NCBI RefSeq assembly: GCF_003286085.1
Contig: NW_020825706.1
Coordinates: 620,001-684,000 of the forward strand
Length of the DNA stretch: 64,000 bases
From: Drosophila persimilis
Taxonomy: Eukaryota > Arthropoda > Insecta > Diptera > Drosophilidae
Direction: 5' to 3'
The notes beneath the pieces were generated by a model that was not told the DNA's origin, did no database searches, and saw only the letters and a list, made by a program, of their open reading frames with translations. The position numbers and the translations under genes are program-made. Below are positions 1-10,948 of this stretch, in pieces; position 1 is the first letter of the stretch, and each line of letters begins with the position of its first letter.

Positions 1-433
1 TTGTTATGTTTTGTTTATCTTTTGTTTCGTTTCATTTTCCTTTTTTTGTATTTAAATCATAAAAACAATTTTACGATGCGATCTGATTTTGCCTTTTGTT
101 TTATATGTATATGGTATAACCTATTAGTTTTTTGTTTGTTTTGTAATGCCTGATTCTGCTATGGATGCAAAACACTCGCAAGCGAAATTTGTGTTTTTTA
201 TGTACATACAACAAAATTCAATAAATTAAGTTATGTATGTAGTTTGCTTTGTTTGTTGTTTTTTGTTTGATCAAAGGACACATTGGCGTCGGCGGAAGGA
301 GGGAGACCAAGGAGCAGGACATAAAATACGCTTTTGGGGGCTAATAAAGATGATGCTGCTACTGCACTGCTACGGCTTGGAGAACCAATCGGGATCGGAA
401 TCGGGCTGGGCTGGGTGGGTCCTTATTCTATTT
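1..433. other. eIF2gamma 3' flank, no other gene seen
   Basis: T-rich sequence downstream of the eIF2gamma stop codon (minus strand). It should hold that gene's 3' UTR, but I see no clear minus-strand AATAAA. A plus-strand AATAAA at 220-225 has no coding sequence in front of it in the window. Short open frames here have no recognisable protein character. Confidence 0.5.
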
Positions 434-3400
434 CTATTTCGGCTGACTGTCCAGAACGGGATTAATTGTCTTCCCTCCAAAGATCTGACCCCATCCAATC
501 AAACTGCAAGCAGAGAATGTCATTAGATTAGTATGATTGGACGGGTGATGCTGGCTGTGTAGTACTTACCGCCAATGGTTCTCCACACGTCTGCTGAGGG
601 CAATCTTCTCGCCCTTCTCGGTACACACCGGAGTTGTGAGCACAATCTTGGCCAAATCACCCTTGGTGGCCGAGATGCGGCCGCCAGTGCTGAGCGATCC
701 AATGTTGACCAGCAGGATCTCGTTCTTCTGCAGCTTCTCGACACGCGCACCCTTCTTGTCGCCATCCGTACGTACGCCGAGCAGGCGACGCAACAGGTAG
801 TATGAAATTTCCAGCTCCTGATAGATGTCCGGCAGCTGTCCGACGGCACCCAGCACCTGGCCCACCAAACGATCGGCACGACAGAGCGTGGGATCGATTT
901 TGGTGCCCACACCGATCAGGCCACCAGGAACGGCATACTGCAGTTCGTTCTGTTCGGCAAACAGTGAAACGATCCGCGAGAATATGGGGCGGCAGGTAAT
1001 GTTGCCATCGCTGTCCTTGGTCACGACACCGGGACGCACTTCGATCTCCTGGCCCACCTTCAGCACACCGCTCAGAATGGAGCCACCGGCGACGCCGCCC
1101 TTCAGGTCCTGCACCTCACAGCCCGGCTTGTTCACATCGAAGGAGCGGATGACAATCAGACGGGGCGGCGCATTAAAGTCCCGCTGCGGTACAGGAATCT
1201 TGTTCACAATATATTCACAGAGCACATCAATGTTGTATTTGAGCTGGGCCGAAATGGGTATAATCGGCGCGCCCTCGGCAACGGTGCCCTGGACAAACTT
1301 GGTGATCTCCTCGTACTGCTCCTTCGCCTGGCTCTCCTTGATCAGATCGATTTTGTTTTGCAATATCAAGATCTGTTTCAGTTTCATGATCTCAATGGCA
1401 GCCAAATGCTCAGAGGTTTGCGGTTGAGGGCAGGATTCATTGCCTGCAAGCACAAAAGGTTAGCTTAGCTAATGCCAGGAGATTGGAGATGTAGATTGGA
1501 TAATCACTCACCAGCAATGAGCAGCAGTGCGGCATCCATTACAGCGGCACCGTTCAACATGGTGGCCATAAGAATGTCGTGACCGGGGCAATCCACAAAG
1601 CTCACATGCCGCACCAGTCTGAAATTGCCAGAGCAGGCGGGTCGCGTGCAGGGCAAGCTGTCATCCTTGCTCGAGGCATCCGAAACAAAGCTGGCCGGGC
1701 GCGGGCACTTGGGATTGTCGCACTTGTAGATTTTGGCATTGGCATAACCTGGAAAACATATCGAAACAAGAATGCACACAAATGAAAACCTTTAAGCTCT
1801 TAATAAACCACCGAGCATCCATAGCCACCACTATATAACGTGCCATAATCTTTACAAATTGTATCTTATTTATTTGTATAATTCTGTTTATTTTTAATTG
1901 ATAATGTGATATTTGGACAGTAATATATAGTCATATATCCTACATAAATAGTGATTTCAAATGCAATGTCAAATTGATAATAACAATAATAAAGTGCATG
2001 ACAAATGATAAGCAGAAGCTGTTGTCCATATCTTAAACTTAACCGTGGGACAAAAATATTCCGAAAAACGATTGCATATTGCATATTGTGTAATACAAAT
2101 TTAATATATAAAAAAAAAAACAAATAAAACCAATCGCTGGCGTTGTACATTTAACTTAAAATAGGACCTTCCGGCAATTGGCCGCCCCACACCGACACTG
2201 GACACGCGCAGCCGTCGATAGATTCTCATATGGCACCTCCTCGTTGTCCGCCCGAATGTAGTCAAAGCTGAGCTCCTCCCCCGCCTTAATCGGGCGAATG
2301 GTAAAGAAGACCAGATGTGGCAGGGCCGTATTTAAGTGCTCGATCCAGCATGGGAACACGGCCAGATTGGGATCACACGAATGATTGATAAAATGCGATA
2401 TATTGCCAAAGTTGGCCGCGTCCACCGTATACTCGCTATCCCGCGATGTATTGTAGTCCAGATCAAACAGATAGGTACGCCCATTATCGTCATAGGCCTT
2501 GCCACGCTCATTAGCCTCCTCGCACGTAATGATCTCGCCGATATATTCGCAGACAAACACTCCCTTCTTCAATGGCTGCGGTGTGCGGACACCCCAACCA
2601 CTGCCATTGCTGGTTTTAAAGAGCACAAGCGGATGCTTTCGTCCATTCTGTACCACACGATTCGTGCAACTCTCGTCGCAGGAGCATCGACTGTTGCACT
2701 CATAGATGGCACTGCCCGGCCGGAGCCGCAAACGTCCCGTGGTACGATCGTAGGCAAAGATTTCACCAGCCATTCTTCCACAACACATGGAGGAGGCGGT
2801 GCATTGTTCTCCGCTCTGGTGGCGGCACATACAACCCACAAGTCCAGCCTGCGGCTTGGGTACCCCTGCTCCAATTATGTTCTTTTGTATGTACTTGAAG
2901 CCGCTGTCAATCGTGTCCAGATCCCAATTGTTCTCCACTCGTATGGGCGGCGACGGCAGCTCGACTCGATTCATTCGGTGTTCAAACAGCAATAAATCAA
3001 TCAGCTGCTTGCGCCGTGCAAAGTGAGACCGCCTGACCTGCATGCGGTGCAGGGCCCGCGCACCGATTCGCTCGGGTTCCCGCTGGCTGCGGCTGGCAGC
3101 GGCACGGTATTGCGCTAGCAGTATAATATCAATCTGCAACTCGAGCGGATCATAGGCATCAATCTCTGCAATGCTAATAGTCTTAAGATCTTCCGTCTGC
3201 GGTATGTCCGACAACTGCGTATCCAGTTCCCCCGTGAGCTGGGCTATATAATGCTGATGCAGCTGTAGATGACGCTCAACAAATTTTTCCATTTCGGCAC
3301 AATCAGATAGATTTACGTACGATTCCCATGTGTTCGCGCTGACATCGTATCCCAGCCATTTCACAAAGAAAACGGGCTGAAACTGGACCACCTCGACGCT

Positions 3401-5361
3401 CTCGATTTTCTCCACAATGTACTCGCCCTTGGGTCGCCTCTTCACAGTCGTTCCATCGTTTTTCCTGCTCCTTTTGGCTGCTGGAGTGGGTATCTGGACA
3501 CAGTTGCTACGTCGTCGCTTAAGAACGTTCGGTTTCAGGACCAGCTGTGATGATTGATCGCTATCATCGCAGCCGAGGATGCTGCCATAGCCGCTGCTGT
3601 TGCTGGGACTTAATGAGTTTAGGCTGGTGCTGCGAAGACGCGGACGAGCTGTTTCCATGGATGGGGCTAGCACTGAAGCGGGGGCAAGGGGTGTCATTGC
3701 CCTGGCCTTTCGCCGCTCGGCGAGAATCCGTAGCAGCTTTTGCTGCTGGATATCGTATTTGTGTCGCTGGTGTTTGGATTTCAAAAGTAGCTTGATTTTC
3801 TTTTCGCTTAAGCGTTCTGCAAATGACAATTGTTTTGGACATGTTTTTTTTTTGTGGGTCGCGCGGCGTGTGGTGTCGCGCGTCGTTGGGCAAACGAAAA
3901 AACGGGAAAAGAAGAAAAAGATTTGCAATTAATTAAATTGCTGGATTATCAGTCAATCAATCATAATAAACAATCAATCATTGCAAGAGGTCTAAGCATA
4001 CAGGAATAGAGAGATAGATTCCTAACAAAAAGACGCAACTGCCTTCTTGTACAACTTTCTTTTCAACTCTTTCTATCTACACAAAGGCGACGACACACCT
4101 TGGAAGAGGCACAGCGTGCTAATCCAGCAATTTAAATATACAAATTACACAATTACAAAAGGAGAACAATCATTTACAGAACGCTTTTTGACCATTTATA
4201 AATCGATGCAAACCAGCGACATTTCAAAACTAATTTAAGGAGCAGGCTATAACTCGCAGGCAGCAGCAGCATTTGGCGGCTACCTACGCGGGTGTGCCGT
4301 CGTCACAGTGTACTTAAGAGGCTAAAGATCGCTTCGGAAATGCTTGAGTCGATCCAACCACACAGGGGAGGAGATCAGAGCCCAAATGCTTAAGCCATTT
4401 ACATTGATACATGAGGGTTAGGTCTAATTTAGTTTAAGTTATTGCTTTACAAGTATAGAGTAGTATATCATCACCACATGTTGCATATCCCTCCACTCAC
4501 CGAGCTTAATTGTAATGTTGCGCTCCAATTCGTTTTTAAAGCGGACCGTCTGCACGCCGGATATGGCTTTGACTACGGTGGACTTTCCGTGTGCTACATG
4601 TCCGATTGTGCCGATGTTGATGGTCGCCTGGCGCGAGATCACCTCGGGCGACAGAGGTGTAAGGTTGCTGACTTCCTGCAAGAGGCATAGGGTAGACACA
4701 AAACAATGATCAATGAATGGAGTTGCGTACTGTGGGGGATGTTCTTATCGTGTTTTACCACCCCCTCTATACGCTAAACTTATCGTAGTATACGCACGAG
4801 AATGTGTAATGTGTGTGTGTGTATGGGAAAGCCGTAGATTTTGAGGTTAGAATGCCATTTGTATTGCATCAGATAGACTGGTGGCAACAAATGTGCCGCT
4901 CAATTTCCACAAAACCACTCACAAGATGCGACACATTTCAGACATATGACAAATGCTAGATGCCCTGCACGAAAAAACCCCTGAAAATCCGCATAAGCCC
5001 AGAAACTAACGCCACGTGCTGCATTTTTCGTGTCTACGCTCACCCCCCGTGGGTGTGAGAAACAACAAAATGTTGTGAGCAACACAGATACTAGCTTAAA
5101 TGCTTTAAGTTAAATTGTTGTGGCTGCTTTAAGAAATTATTTTTTTTTCCATACAAAGATATCTGGGCGCGTCCTTCTGACTCCGCACCCCGCCGTTTTC
5201 AGTGGAAGCGGCACAATAATGACGACGCGTACACTTTCACACGGGCAAAAAGAAGACGAGATGTCGCGAGTAGATTGCAATTTTCGTATGCTTACCAAAT
5301 TCCTAAGGTCCTGCTTTTGCAAATTCCGATTCACATTGACTTGAGCTTCAGCCGTGGCCAT
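434..5361 (-). CDS. eIF2gamma: eIF2 gamma subunit (shares first exons with Su(var)3-9)
   Basis: GTP-binding core of translation initiation factor eIF2, which brings initiator Met-tRNA to the 40S subunit. Five coding exons on the minus strand: 5361-5296, 4675-4501, 1748-1512, 1443-570 and 503-434. All junctions are GT-AG and the phases sum to 1422 nt, giving 473 aa, close to the roughly 475 aa of the fly protein. Visible motifs: P-loop GHVAHGKST in exon 2; switch 1 region [16 protein letters not shown] across exons 2-3; a zinc-knuckle-like Cys cluster (CDNPKCPRP then CTRPAC); DCPGHD (G3); NKID (G4); C-terminal beta-barrel domains in the large fourth exon. The C-terminus ([16 protein letters not shown]) is typical of the family. 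The first 80 codons are shared with Su(var)3-9, whose private exon sits in the second intron (1749-4500). Confidence 0.95.
1869..1892 (-). terminator. Su(var)3-9 poly(A) signals
   Basis: Two minus-strand AATAAA hexamers (1874-1869 and 1892-1887) lie 260-290 nt downstream of the Su(var)3-9 stop codon and about 120 nt before the next eIF2gamma exon. They would end the Su(var)3-9 transcript. Choosing between this 3' end and splicing on to the exon at 1748 decides which protein is made. Confidence 0.55.
2156..5361 (-). CDS. Su(var)3-9: Histone H3K9 methyltransferase Su(var)3-9
   Basis: Heterochromatin H3K9 methyltransferase. Exons 5361-5296 and 4675-4501 (shared with eIF2gamma, 80 codons) splice to the private exon 3816-2156. 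Exon 2 ends in a lone G that forms Glu with the AA opening the private exon, so residue 81 is the first unique one. Total 633 aa, against about 635 in D. melanogaster. Chromodomain at about residues 211-270 ([16 protein letters not shown], then FFVKWLGY). Cys-rich pre-SET from about residue 404 ([19 protein letters not shown]). SET domain at about 473-605 with NHSCDPN and SFDY. Post-[11 protein letters not shown] close to the C-terminus. A minus-strand poly(A) signal lies about 270-290 nt past the stop, inside the eIF2gamma intron. The longer open frame up to 3928 is intron sequence. Confidence 0.95.
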
Positions 5362-6163
5362 GTTTTTAATGTTTTTAAAAACGATTTATATATAAAATTA
5401 TAAAATTAATCTCCAGCTCCTTCACCTCGGCATCAAATATTCTCTGCGCGTGTTGTAAAGGGCGGAAAACACGAATGTAGTTTGCTAGTGTTACAAATCG
5501 AGGATGAATGCTTTTATTCGATAGGTGGATAGTCGATCCGATGGTTCCGGCCCGCGATATATAGACATTGCAATTTTTCAAATTATTTCGAAAACGAAAT
5601 GCTCCTTGTTGCTCCAAGAATTGCCTTCCGTAATTATTGCGTCGGCTCGTTGTTTGTTTTTTTATGTAATGCCTTTTTCCCCCAGGCTCTCCACAAAATT
5701 GTACAAGTTATTTTTATTTTATTTTTCTGTGATATGTATCTCGATGGTCGAAAAAACCATCGATACATTTTTATATTTTATATATGAATATTTTAATATT
5801 CCACCGAAAATGATACAAAAAATTTAATCATTTTAGCGCGTGGTTTTTTATGTTCAGGGGAAAGATGGCATCTACAAGCAGAATTTACATTTAATCAGTA
5901 ATATTATCCGCCATTTACTGCCAGCCGTTCCACTGTTAAAATAGAGGGGGCTTTAGCGCGCTAAGCTCGATTATTCATCGGTATATTTCTGAGGGTCGGT
6001 CACACTGGTTCTGCCGCAAACGAAAAAAATCCGCTCCTGCTCGTCGACTGTACCGCCGTTTTGCTGAAATTGTTTTACTTACTTGTAAAGTTACTTGTAA
6101 TTGCACAAGTGTCACCCACCCACATACCCAGACTCACCCACACACAATAAAAAAACGAGCAGA
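5362..6163. promoter_or_regulatory. Divergent promoter region of eIF2gamma/Su(var)3-9 and Set
   Basis: About 800 bp between two divergent ATGs. It contains an AT-rich block (about 5630-5900), a hairpin-capable repeat (TCGATGGT at 5741-5748 and ACCATCGA at 5756-5763) and, next to Set, an Ohler motif 1 element. No coding sequence is supported. The 5' UTRs of both transcription units must lie here. Confidence 0.6.
5997..6007 (+). promoter_or_regulatory. Ohler motif 1 (M1BP-type) core promoter element for Set
   Basis: CGGTCACACTG matches the YGGTCACACTR consensus on the plus strand, 157 nt upstream of the Set ATG. Motif 1 marks housekeeping promoters in Drosophila and usually sits near the start site, so transcription probably starts at about 6000-6060. 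Confidence 0.7.
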
Positions 6164-7608
6164 ATGTCGAGCGTGCCAAAGCGACCAAAGTTGGATGGAG
6201 CCGTCATCGATGGATCTGCCGGTACAAATGAGGAGGAGTCTGAGGCGTTGGAGTTAATCGATGCCTGCCAAAACGAGATTGATGCGCTAAACGAGAAGGC
6301 CAGCGAGGAGATCCTTAAGGTTGAGCAGAAATACAACAAACTCAGGAAGCCGTGCTATGAGAAAAGAAGCGAGCTCGTTAAGAGGGTACCAAACTTCTGG
6401 GTGACATCGGTAAGTCTATCTCGCATCTTTCCGGTCCCGGCCATGAGTTGCATGGTGTGCGTTTTCATGTTAGGAACCGACTTTCGTGCTCCAAGTGTTT
6501 AAAAAGTGGCGGCAAAGCTGATACAGCAGGATAGACAGAAAATTTAATGGTTTCTGCCCCCAAACACCCATCAGTTCCATGAAAATTGTCTCTATTCAGG
6601 CAATTTTTTTTCTTCATCTTTTGATGCCGCCGCCATCGCCGCACCGCTCTTTTTCTGCGCGAGCGTGTGAGTGTGTGTATCGATAGATGTGTCTGCCTGT
6701 CTGCTAGAAAAACAAGCTAATTTTACGTGCAGCTTGAGTTTAATAACTTGAGATAAAGCTGTTTCCGCATTAAAATGACTTTATTTTGCTTCCTTGTGTT
6801 GCAAATTATATAAAAATTGCGTACTTGCTGTGCAATGGCGCCGGAAAGAGTGTCGACTATCGTTATCGATTGTGTGCTGTGCTGTGCCATGATAAGGTCC
6901 GTAATTCAATTCTCTCCCCATTTCAGTTCATCAACCACCCACAAGTATCAGGCATCCTGGACGAAGAGGAGGAGGAATGTTTGCATGCCCTAAACAAGCT
7001 GGAGGTTGAGGAATTCGAAGATATCAAATCTGGCTATCGCATCAATTTCCATTTTGATGAGAACCCATACTTTGAAAATAAGGTGCTCACCAAAGAGTTC
7101 CATTTGAACTCAGCGGGTAAGATATGATCTCTCAAACTGCAAATGTAACGTGTTTAAATTTGTTCCTTAACCGCCTTAACAGCTGCTTCAGAGAACGGGT
7201 CGGACTGGCCAGCGTCGACTAGCACTCCCATTAACTGGAAGGAGGGCAAGAATCTGCTGAAACAGCTTCTGACGAAACCCTATGGCAACAAGAAGAAACG
7301 CAATTCCGAATACAAGACCTTCTTTGATTGGTTCTCGGATAACACCGATCCCGTCAACGATGAAATTGCAGAACTGATAAAGGATGATCTTTGGCCAAAC
7401 CCACTGCAGTATTACCTAGTACCTGATATTGAAGTGGAGCCAGAAGACGAGGAAGATAACGACGACAACGAGGAGGAGACGTTCGAGGACGAAGACGGCG
7501 AGGATGGCGAGGGTGAGGACGACGACGAAGATGAAGGTTAGCATTAATCATCGTATGCAAGTAAAACAAATGTAAATTAAATAATCAATTTTTTCAGATG
7601 ACAAGTAA
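6164..7608 (+). CDS. Set: Set, NAP-family histone chaperone
   Basis: Orthologue of the SET/TAF-I oncoprotein: binds histones, inhibits PP2A and histone acetylation, acts in nucleus and cytoplasm. Coding exons 6164-6409, 6927-7116, 7183-7536 and 7598-7608, in phase, total 266 aa. The N-terminus has a basic PKRPKLDG stretch, then an alpha-helical dimerisation segment (about residues 28-80, [20 protein letters not shown]), then the NAP earmuff domain with [20 protein letters not shown] and [12 protein letters not shown]. It ends in a long acidic Asp/Glu tail, with the last codons (DDK) on a separate 11-nt coding piece. AATAAA at 7822-7827 is the likely poly(A) signal. Intron 1 (6410-6926) contains a TATCGATA (DRE) at 6678-6685. 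Confidence 0.95.
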
Positions 7609-7821
7609 ACCCCCTTATTGTATGGATAAACAGAAAGCCCAAAGTTTTTTTTTCCCTCCCTCTCGCAACCAATTTTACCATTATATTTGATTCTATGAGA
7701 AATTCGTAGAGCTACAGTCAACCCCACAATTAAAGTCAAAACCCAACCCTTTTTTATTTGAAGTAAAAAATCGAGCGCGTATTGGCAATGAAGAAAAATT
7801 AAAAGGAATTTTTAAATTACA

Positions 7822-7827
7822 AATAAA
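7822..7827 (+). terminator. Set poly(A) signal
   Basis: AATAAA 214 nt after the Set stop codon. It is about 48 bp from the minus-strand AATAAA (7880-7875) of the convergent CCT zeta gene, so the two 3' ends nearly meet. Confidence 0.6.
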
Positions 7828-7955
7828 AAACGACAGACGTGAATCTCTTAACAGAGTGGGCTTGAAGCATAGCTTTTATTTTTAAACCCAATAGGTTAGG
7901 TTTGTATTAAGTGAACATTAGTTGTATTAAGGATAAGATATATATTTTGGGAGTC

Positions 7956-9554
7956 CTAACCCTTGAGGCTGGTCAAGCCAGCACGCATTACCTCGTCGAC
8001 GAGCAGCAGATTTCCGGCTATGATTGAGCACGAGTTGATGATCTGCTTCTTGACAATGTAGTTGTCGTAGATGCCCATATCGGCGGGCTTCATGGGCTCA
8101 CCGGTGGCCAAATCGAGCCCAACTAGATCGGGGGTCAAGCGATCCTCGGTGACGAGCTTCACAATGGTGTCCTGAGCATCGTAGCCGCTGTTAATGGCCA
8201 GAGTTTTGGGTACCACCAGCAGGGCATCAGCAAAGGCCTGAACTGCCAGGCGGGCCTTGCCCTTGATGGTGTCCTTGTAGACCAACAGCTCGTTGTAGGC
8301 ACGCACCTCGAAGGCGCCAGCTCCAGGGATCAGAGCCTTGTCGCGAATTGTATTGTTGATGGCGCGCAGCCCGTCGCGAATGGCATCCTTGATCTGGAGT
8401 ATGGTGTGCTTGTTGGGGCCCTTGATCAGAATGGTGACCGAAAGCGGATGCTTGCAGTCCTCCACAAAGGTGTATTTGTTCTCGCCCAGAACATGCTCGT
8501 ACACGACACCTGCATAGCCGAGATGCTCCTCCTGCAGATCCTCAAAGGTGTTCAAGGCGGTCCCGCCGCAGGCCAAAGCCAAACGCTCCATGTTGCGACG
8601 CTTGGCGCGACGCAGAGCTAGTATGCCCTCCTTGGCGAGGGCATCCAGGGAAAGGGGATCTATTCCCTTCTGGTTGATCAGCACGAAAGTCTTGTCTGTG
8701 CCGTCGCACAGCGAACGCTTCAGATCGATCACCTTCTTTACACGCTGATCGATAAAATCACGCTCAGCCCGGACGAAGGCCTCGCGCTCCTCGGCTGTCT
8801 TGTAGAAGAAGCCAGAATTGACTTCAGCCTTCTCGTACTCCAGCGAGACATTGGCCGTGAGTATGTAGCATTTTTCCAAACGCTTGGGCATCTCCGGATG
8901 GCGGCCACCATGATCCATGACCAGACCACGCACCAGCTGTGTGTCCGTGGCGGTCTTGTGCTGCATTTCCATCAGCTCGACCATGTGCAGATCAACGGGC
9001 TTCAGGGTCCCATTCGCAATGGTCAGTATGGCGTCCACACACACCTCAGTAAGTAGATCGGCCAGAACGGGATGCACCTTAGTCTTCAGACTGGTGTTGG
9101 CCACCTCCATCAGATTCTTCTTGTTGATTTCCACCGGAACTTTGCAATTCTCGAGTACCTCGAGCGTCTTTTCACGGGCCTTGTCAAAGCCAGCGGCCAT
9201 GATGCGTGGATGCAAGCCCTCCGACAAGTATATGTCAGCCTGCTTAAGCAGCTCTCCAATTAGAATCACTGTAGTTGTGGTGCCATCCCCAGTGGAATCG
9301 TCCTGGGCGGTGCTGGCCCTGGCAATCATCGACGCAGTTGGATGCTGAATTTGCATCTCATGAAGCAGGACATTGCCGTCCTTGGTGATCTTAATGTCGC
9401 CGGCGCCAGAGACCAGCATTTTCACTGTTCCTTTCGGCCCTAGATTGGTACGCATCACATCCTGCAGACCCTTGGCGGCGCTTATGTTGATGGCCAGAGC
9501 CTGGGCGGCACGCGCAATCTCGGCCTTGGGATTCAATAAGCTAATCGAAGCCAT
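7956..9554 (-). CDS. CCT6: T-complex chaperonin subunit zeta (CCT6), intronless
   Basis: Subunit of the cytosolic TRiC/CCT double-ring chaperonin that folds actin and tubulin. It is one uninterrupted 532-aa frame, full length for the family, opening with [20 protein letters not shown]. Group II chaperonin signatures: [20 protein letters not shown] near the N-terminus, the ATPase loop [10 protein letters not shown], and GAGAFEVR plus a late Asp-containing segment in the second equatorial half. The zeta assignment rests on [17 protein letters not shown] and the overall sequence. The start is well set: poly-T/A flank precedes the ATG and the protein begins as expected. Lack of introns is notable among its multi-exon neighbours. 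A minus-strand AATAAA at 7880-7875 follows the stop. Confidence 0.95.
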   Translation of the reverse strand: MASISLLNPKAEIARAAQALAINISAAKGLQDVMRTNLGPKGTVKMLVSGAGDIKITKDGNVLLHEMQIQHPTASMIARASTAQDDSTGDGTTTTVILIGELLKQADIYLSEGLHPRIMAAGFDKAREKTLEVLENCKVPVEINKKNLMEVANTSLKTKVHPVLADLLTEVCVDAILTIANGTLKPVDLHMVELMEMQHKTATDTQLVRGLVMDHGGRHPEMPKRLEKCYILTANVSLEYEKAEVNSGFFYKTAEEREAFVRAERDFIDQRVKKVIDLKRSLCDGTDKTFVLINQKGIDPLSLDALAKEGILALRRAKRRNMERLALACGGTALNTFEDLQEEHLGYAGVVYEHVLGENKYTFVEDCKHPLSVTILIKGPNKHTILQIKDAIRDGLRAINNTIRDKALIPGAGAFEVRAYNELLVYKDTIKGKARLAVQAFADALLVVPKTLAINSGYDAQDTIVKLVTEDRLTPDLVGLDLATGEPMKPADMGIYDNYIVKKQIINSCSIIAGNLLLVDEVMRAGLTSLKG

Positions 9555-9641
9555 TTTTTTTTACAATGAATACCTTTTATAAAGTGAAAACTGAGCTTGA
9601 AGTAAAATCGTGCGTGCGGCCTGATTTGACAAAAATTTGAA

Positions 9642-9652
9642 CAGTATGACCA
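9642..9652 (-). promoter_or_regulatory. Motif 1-like element upstream of CCT zeta
   Basis: On the minus strand TGGTCATACTG differs by one base from the motif 1 consensus (TGGTCACACTG) and lies about 90 nt upstream of the CCT zeta ATG. The 254 bp between this gene and ATPsynO must hold both promoters. Confidence 0.4.
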
Positions 9653-9808
9653 TATGCCCGCCTAAACCGTTAGGTTAGCGTTAGTGCAACTATCGTTTTG
9701 CTATCGGCGCTGAGCAACCCTGGCACACGTATCGAAAGGTCTTCCAATCAGAGTAACCCTGTTGTCACAGCTGCGATTTTAGCTGAAAAATTCTTTGGAC
9801 TAAAAACG

Positions 9809-10741
9809 ATGGCCTCCATTAACAAATTGGCAATTGTGGTATGTTTTGGGCATATAATAAAATAAAATAAACTTTTCTCAGTGCCAGGCGATGGAATTAA
9901 AATGTCAGAGTGTGAAAAATACGCGATAAAAGGCCTGCCTTCGAATCAATAATTATCTAACGCGTATTTGTTGGTTATGTAATTTGCAAAAATTAACCAA
10001 TTCTCGGTCTTTTTAATACAATTCAGACAGCAATAATGAAGATTAATTGAAATTTCCGCAGAGCCGTGCACTAGCCACCGCCGCTGCTTCAACGAAGTCG
10101 GTGAAGCCTCCATTGCAGTTGTTCGGTCTGGAGGCTCGCTATGCCACCGCCTTGTACTCGGCTGCGACCAAAATGAACACGCTGGACCAGGTGGAGAAGG
10201 ATCTGATCGCTCTGCAGACGTCTCTCAAGACCGATAAGAAGCTGCGCGAGAATGTGACCAGCCCGATCATTAACAGGAAGGTCATGGCCATTGCCCTGAG
10301 GGAGGCATCCGGCAAGCTTAACTTTGCCCCAGCTACGGCCAACATTTTGGGTCTGCTGGCCGACAACGGTCGCTTGAAGAAGCTCGATAACGTCATCACC
10401 GCCTTCAGGACCATCATGGCTGCCCACCGTGGTGAGGTTGTCTGCGAAGTGGTTTCTGCCAAGCCTCTGGACTCATCCCAGAGCAAGCAGTTGGAGGGCG
10501 CACTCAAGGTACTAGTCACCGTCCCCAGTCTCATATATCTGTCTGCTATGCTTCTATTTGACATGTCGATCATTTGCTTTTGCAGTCTTTCTTGAAGGAC
10601 AACCAGTCGCTGAAAATCACCTCTCGTGTGGATCCTAGCATCATTGGTGGTTTGATCGTTTCCATCGGCGACAAGTACGTCGACATGAGCATTGCCACCA
10701 AAGTGAAGCTCTACACAGATGTCATGCAGACTCCTGCCTAG
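9809..10741 (+). CDS. ATPsynO: Mitochondrial ATP synthase subunit O (OSCP)
   Basis: Oligomycin-sensitivity-conferring protein, the peripheral-stalk subunit on top of F1. Exons 9809-9838 (MASINKLAIV), 10062-10508 and 10586-10741, all phase 0, total 210 aa, usual for the family. The N-terminus is a basic mitochondrial targeting sequence; the mature part starts near VKPPLQLFGLEARYATALYS. The C-terminal region carries the family signature DPSIIGGLIVSIGDKYVDMS. The tiny first coding exon is easily missed: the open frame from 10047 is only part of the protein. AATAAA at 10810-10815 lies 69 nt past the stop. Confidence 0.95.
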
Positions 10742-10809
10742 GCCTGTAAGGATTAGCTCTTGATTAAATGCCAACAACCGAAGCGTTTGGAATTCATGCG
10801 GAATTTGCG

Positions 10810-10815
10810 AATAAA
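10810..10815 (+). terminator. ATPsynO poly(A) signal
   Basis: AATAAA 69 nt downstream of the ATPsynO stop. The convergent gene on the other strand ends at 10949, so the two 3' UTRs are close or overlapping. Confidence 0.65.
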
Positions 10816-10948
10816 CCACTCTTCACCCCCCAAATATAGCAACAAAAGGCGTTTGCAATGTGCGCTTTAGCTTCCATAATTGTATTCTTGACTGGCACAG
10901 ATTGTGTTAATTCCGTGTCGGTAAACTGTAAACTGGCGCGCCCAAACA

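Noticed and set aside
3817..3928. Upstream Met start (3928) for a stand-alone Su(var)3-9
   Set aside because: The residues before the acceptor at 3816 ([11 protein letters not shown]) are intron-like, and splicing to the shared exons gives the expected family N-terminus and length.
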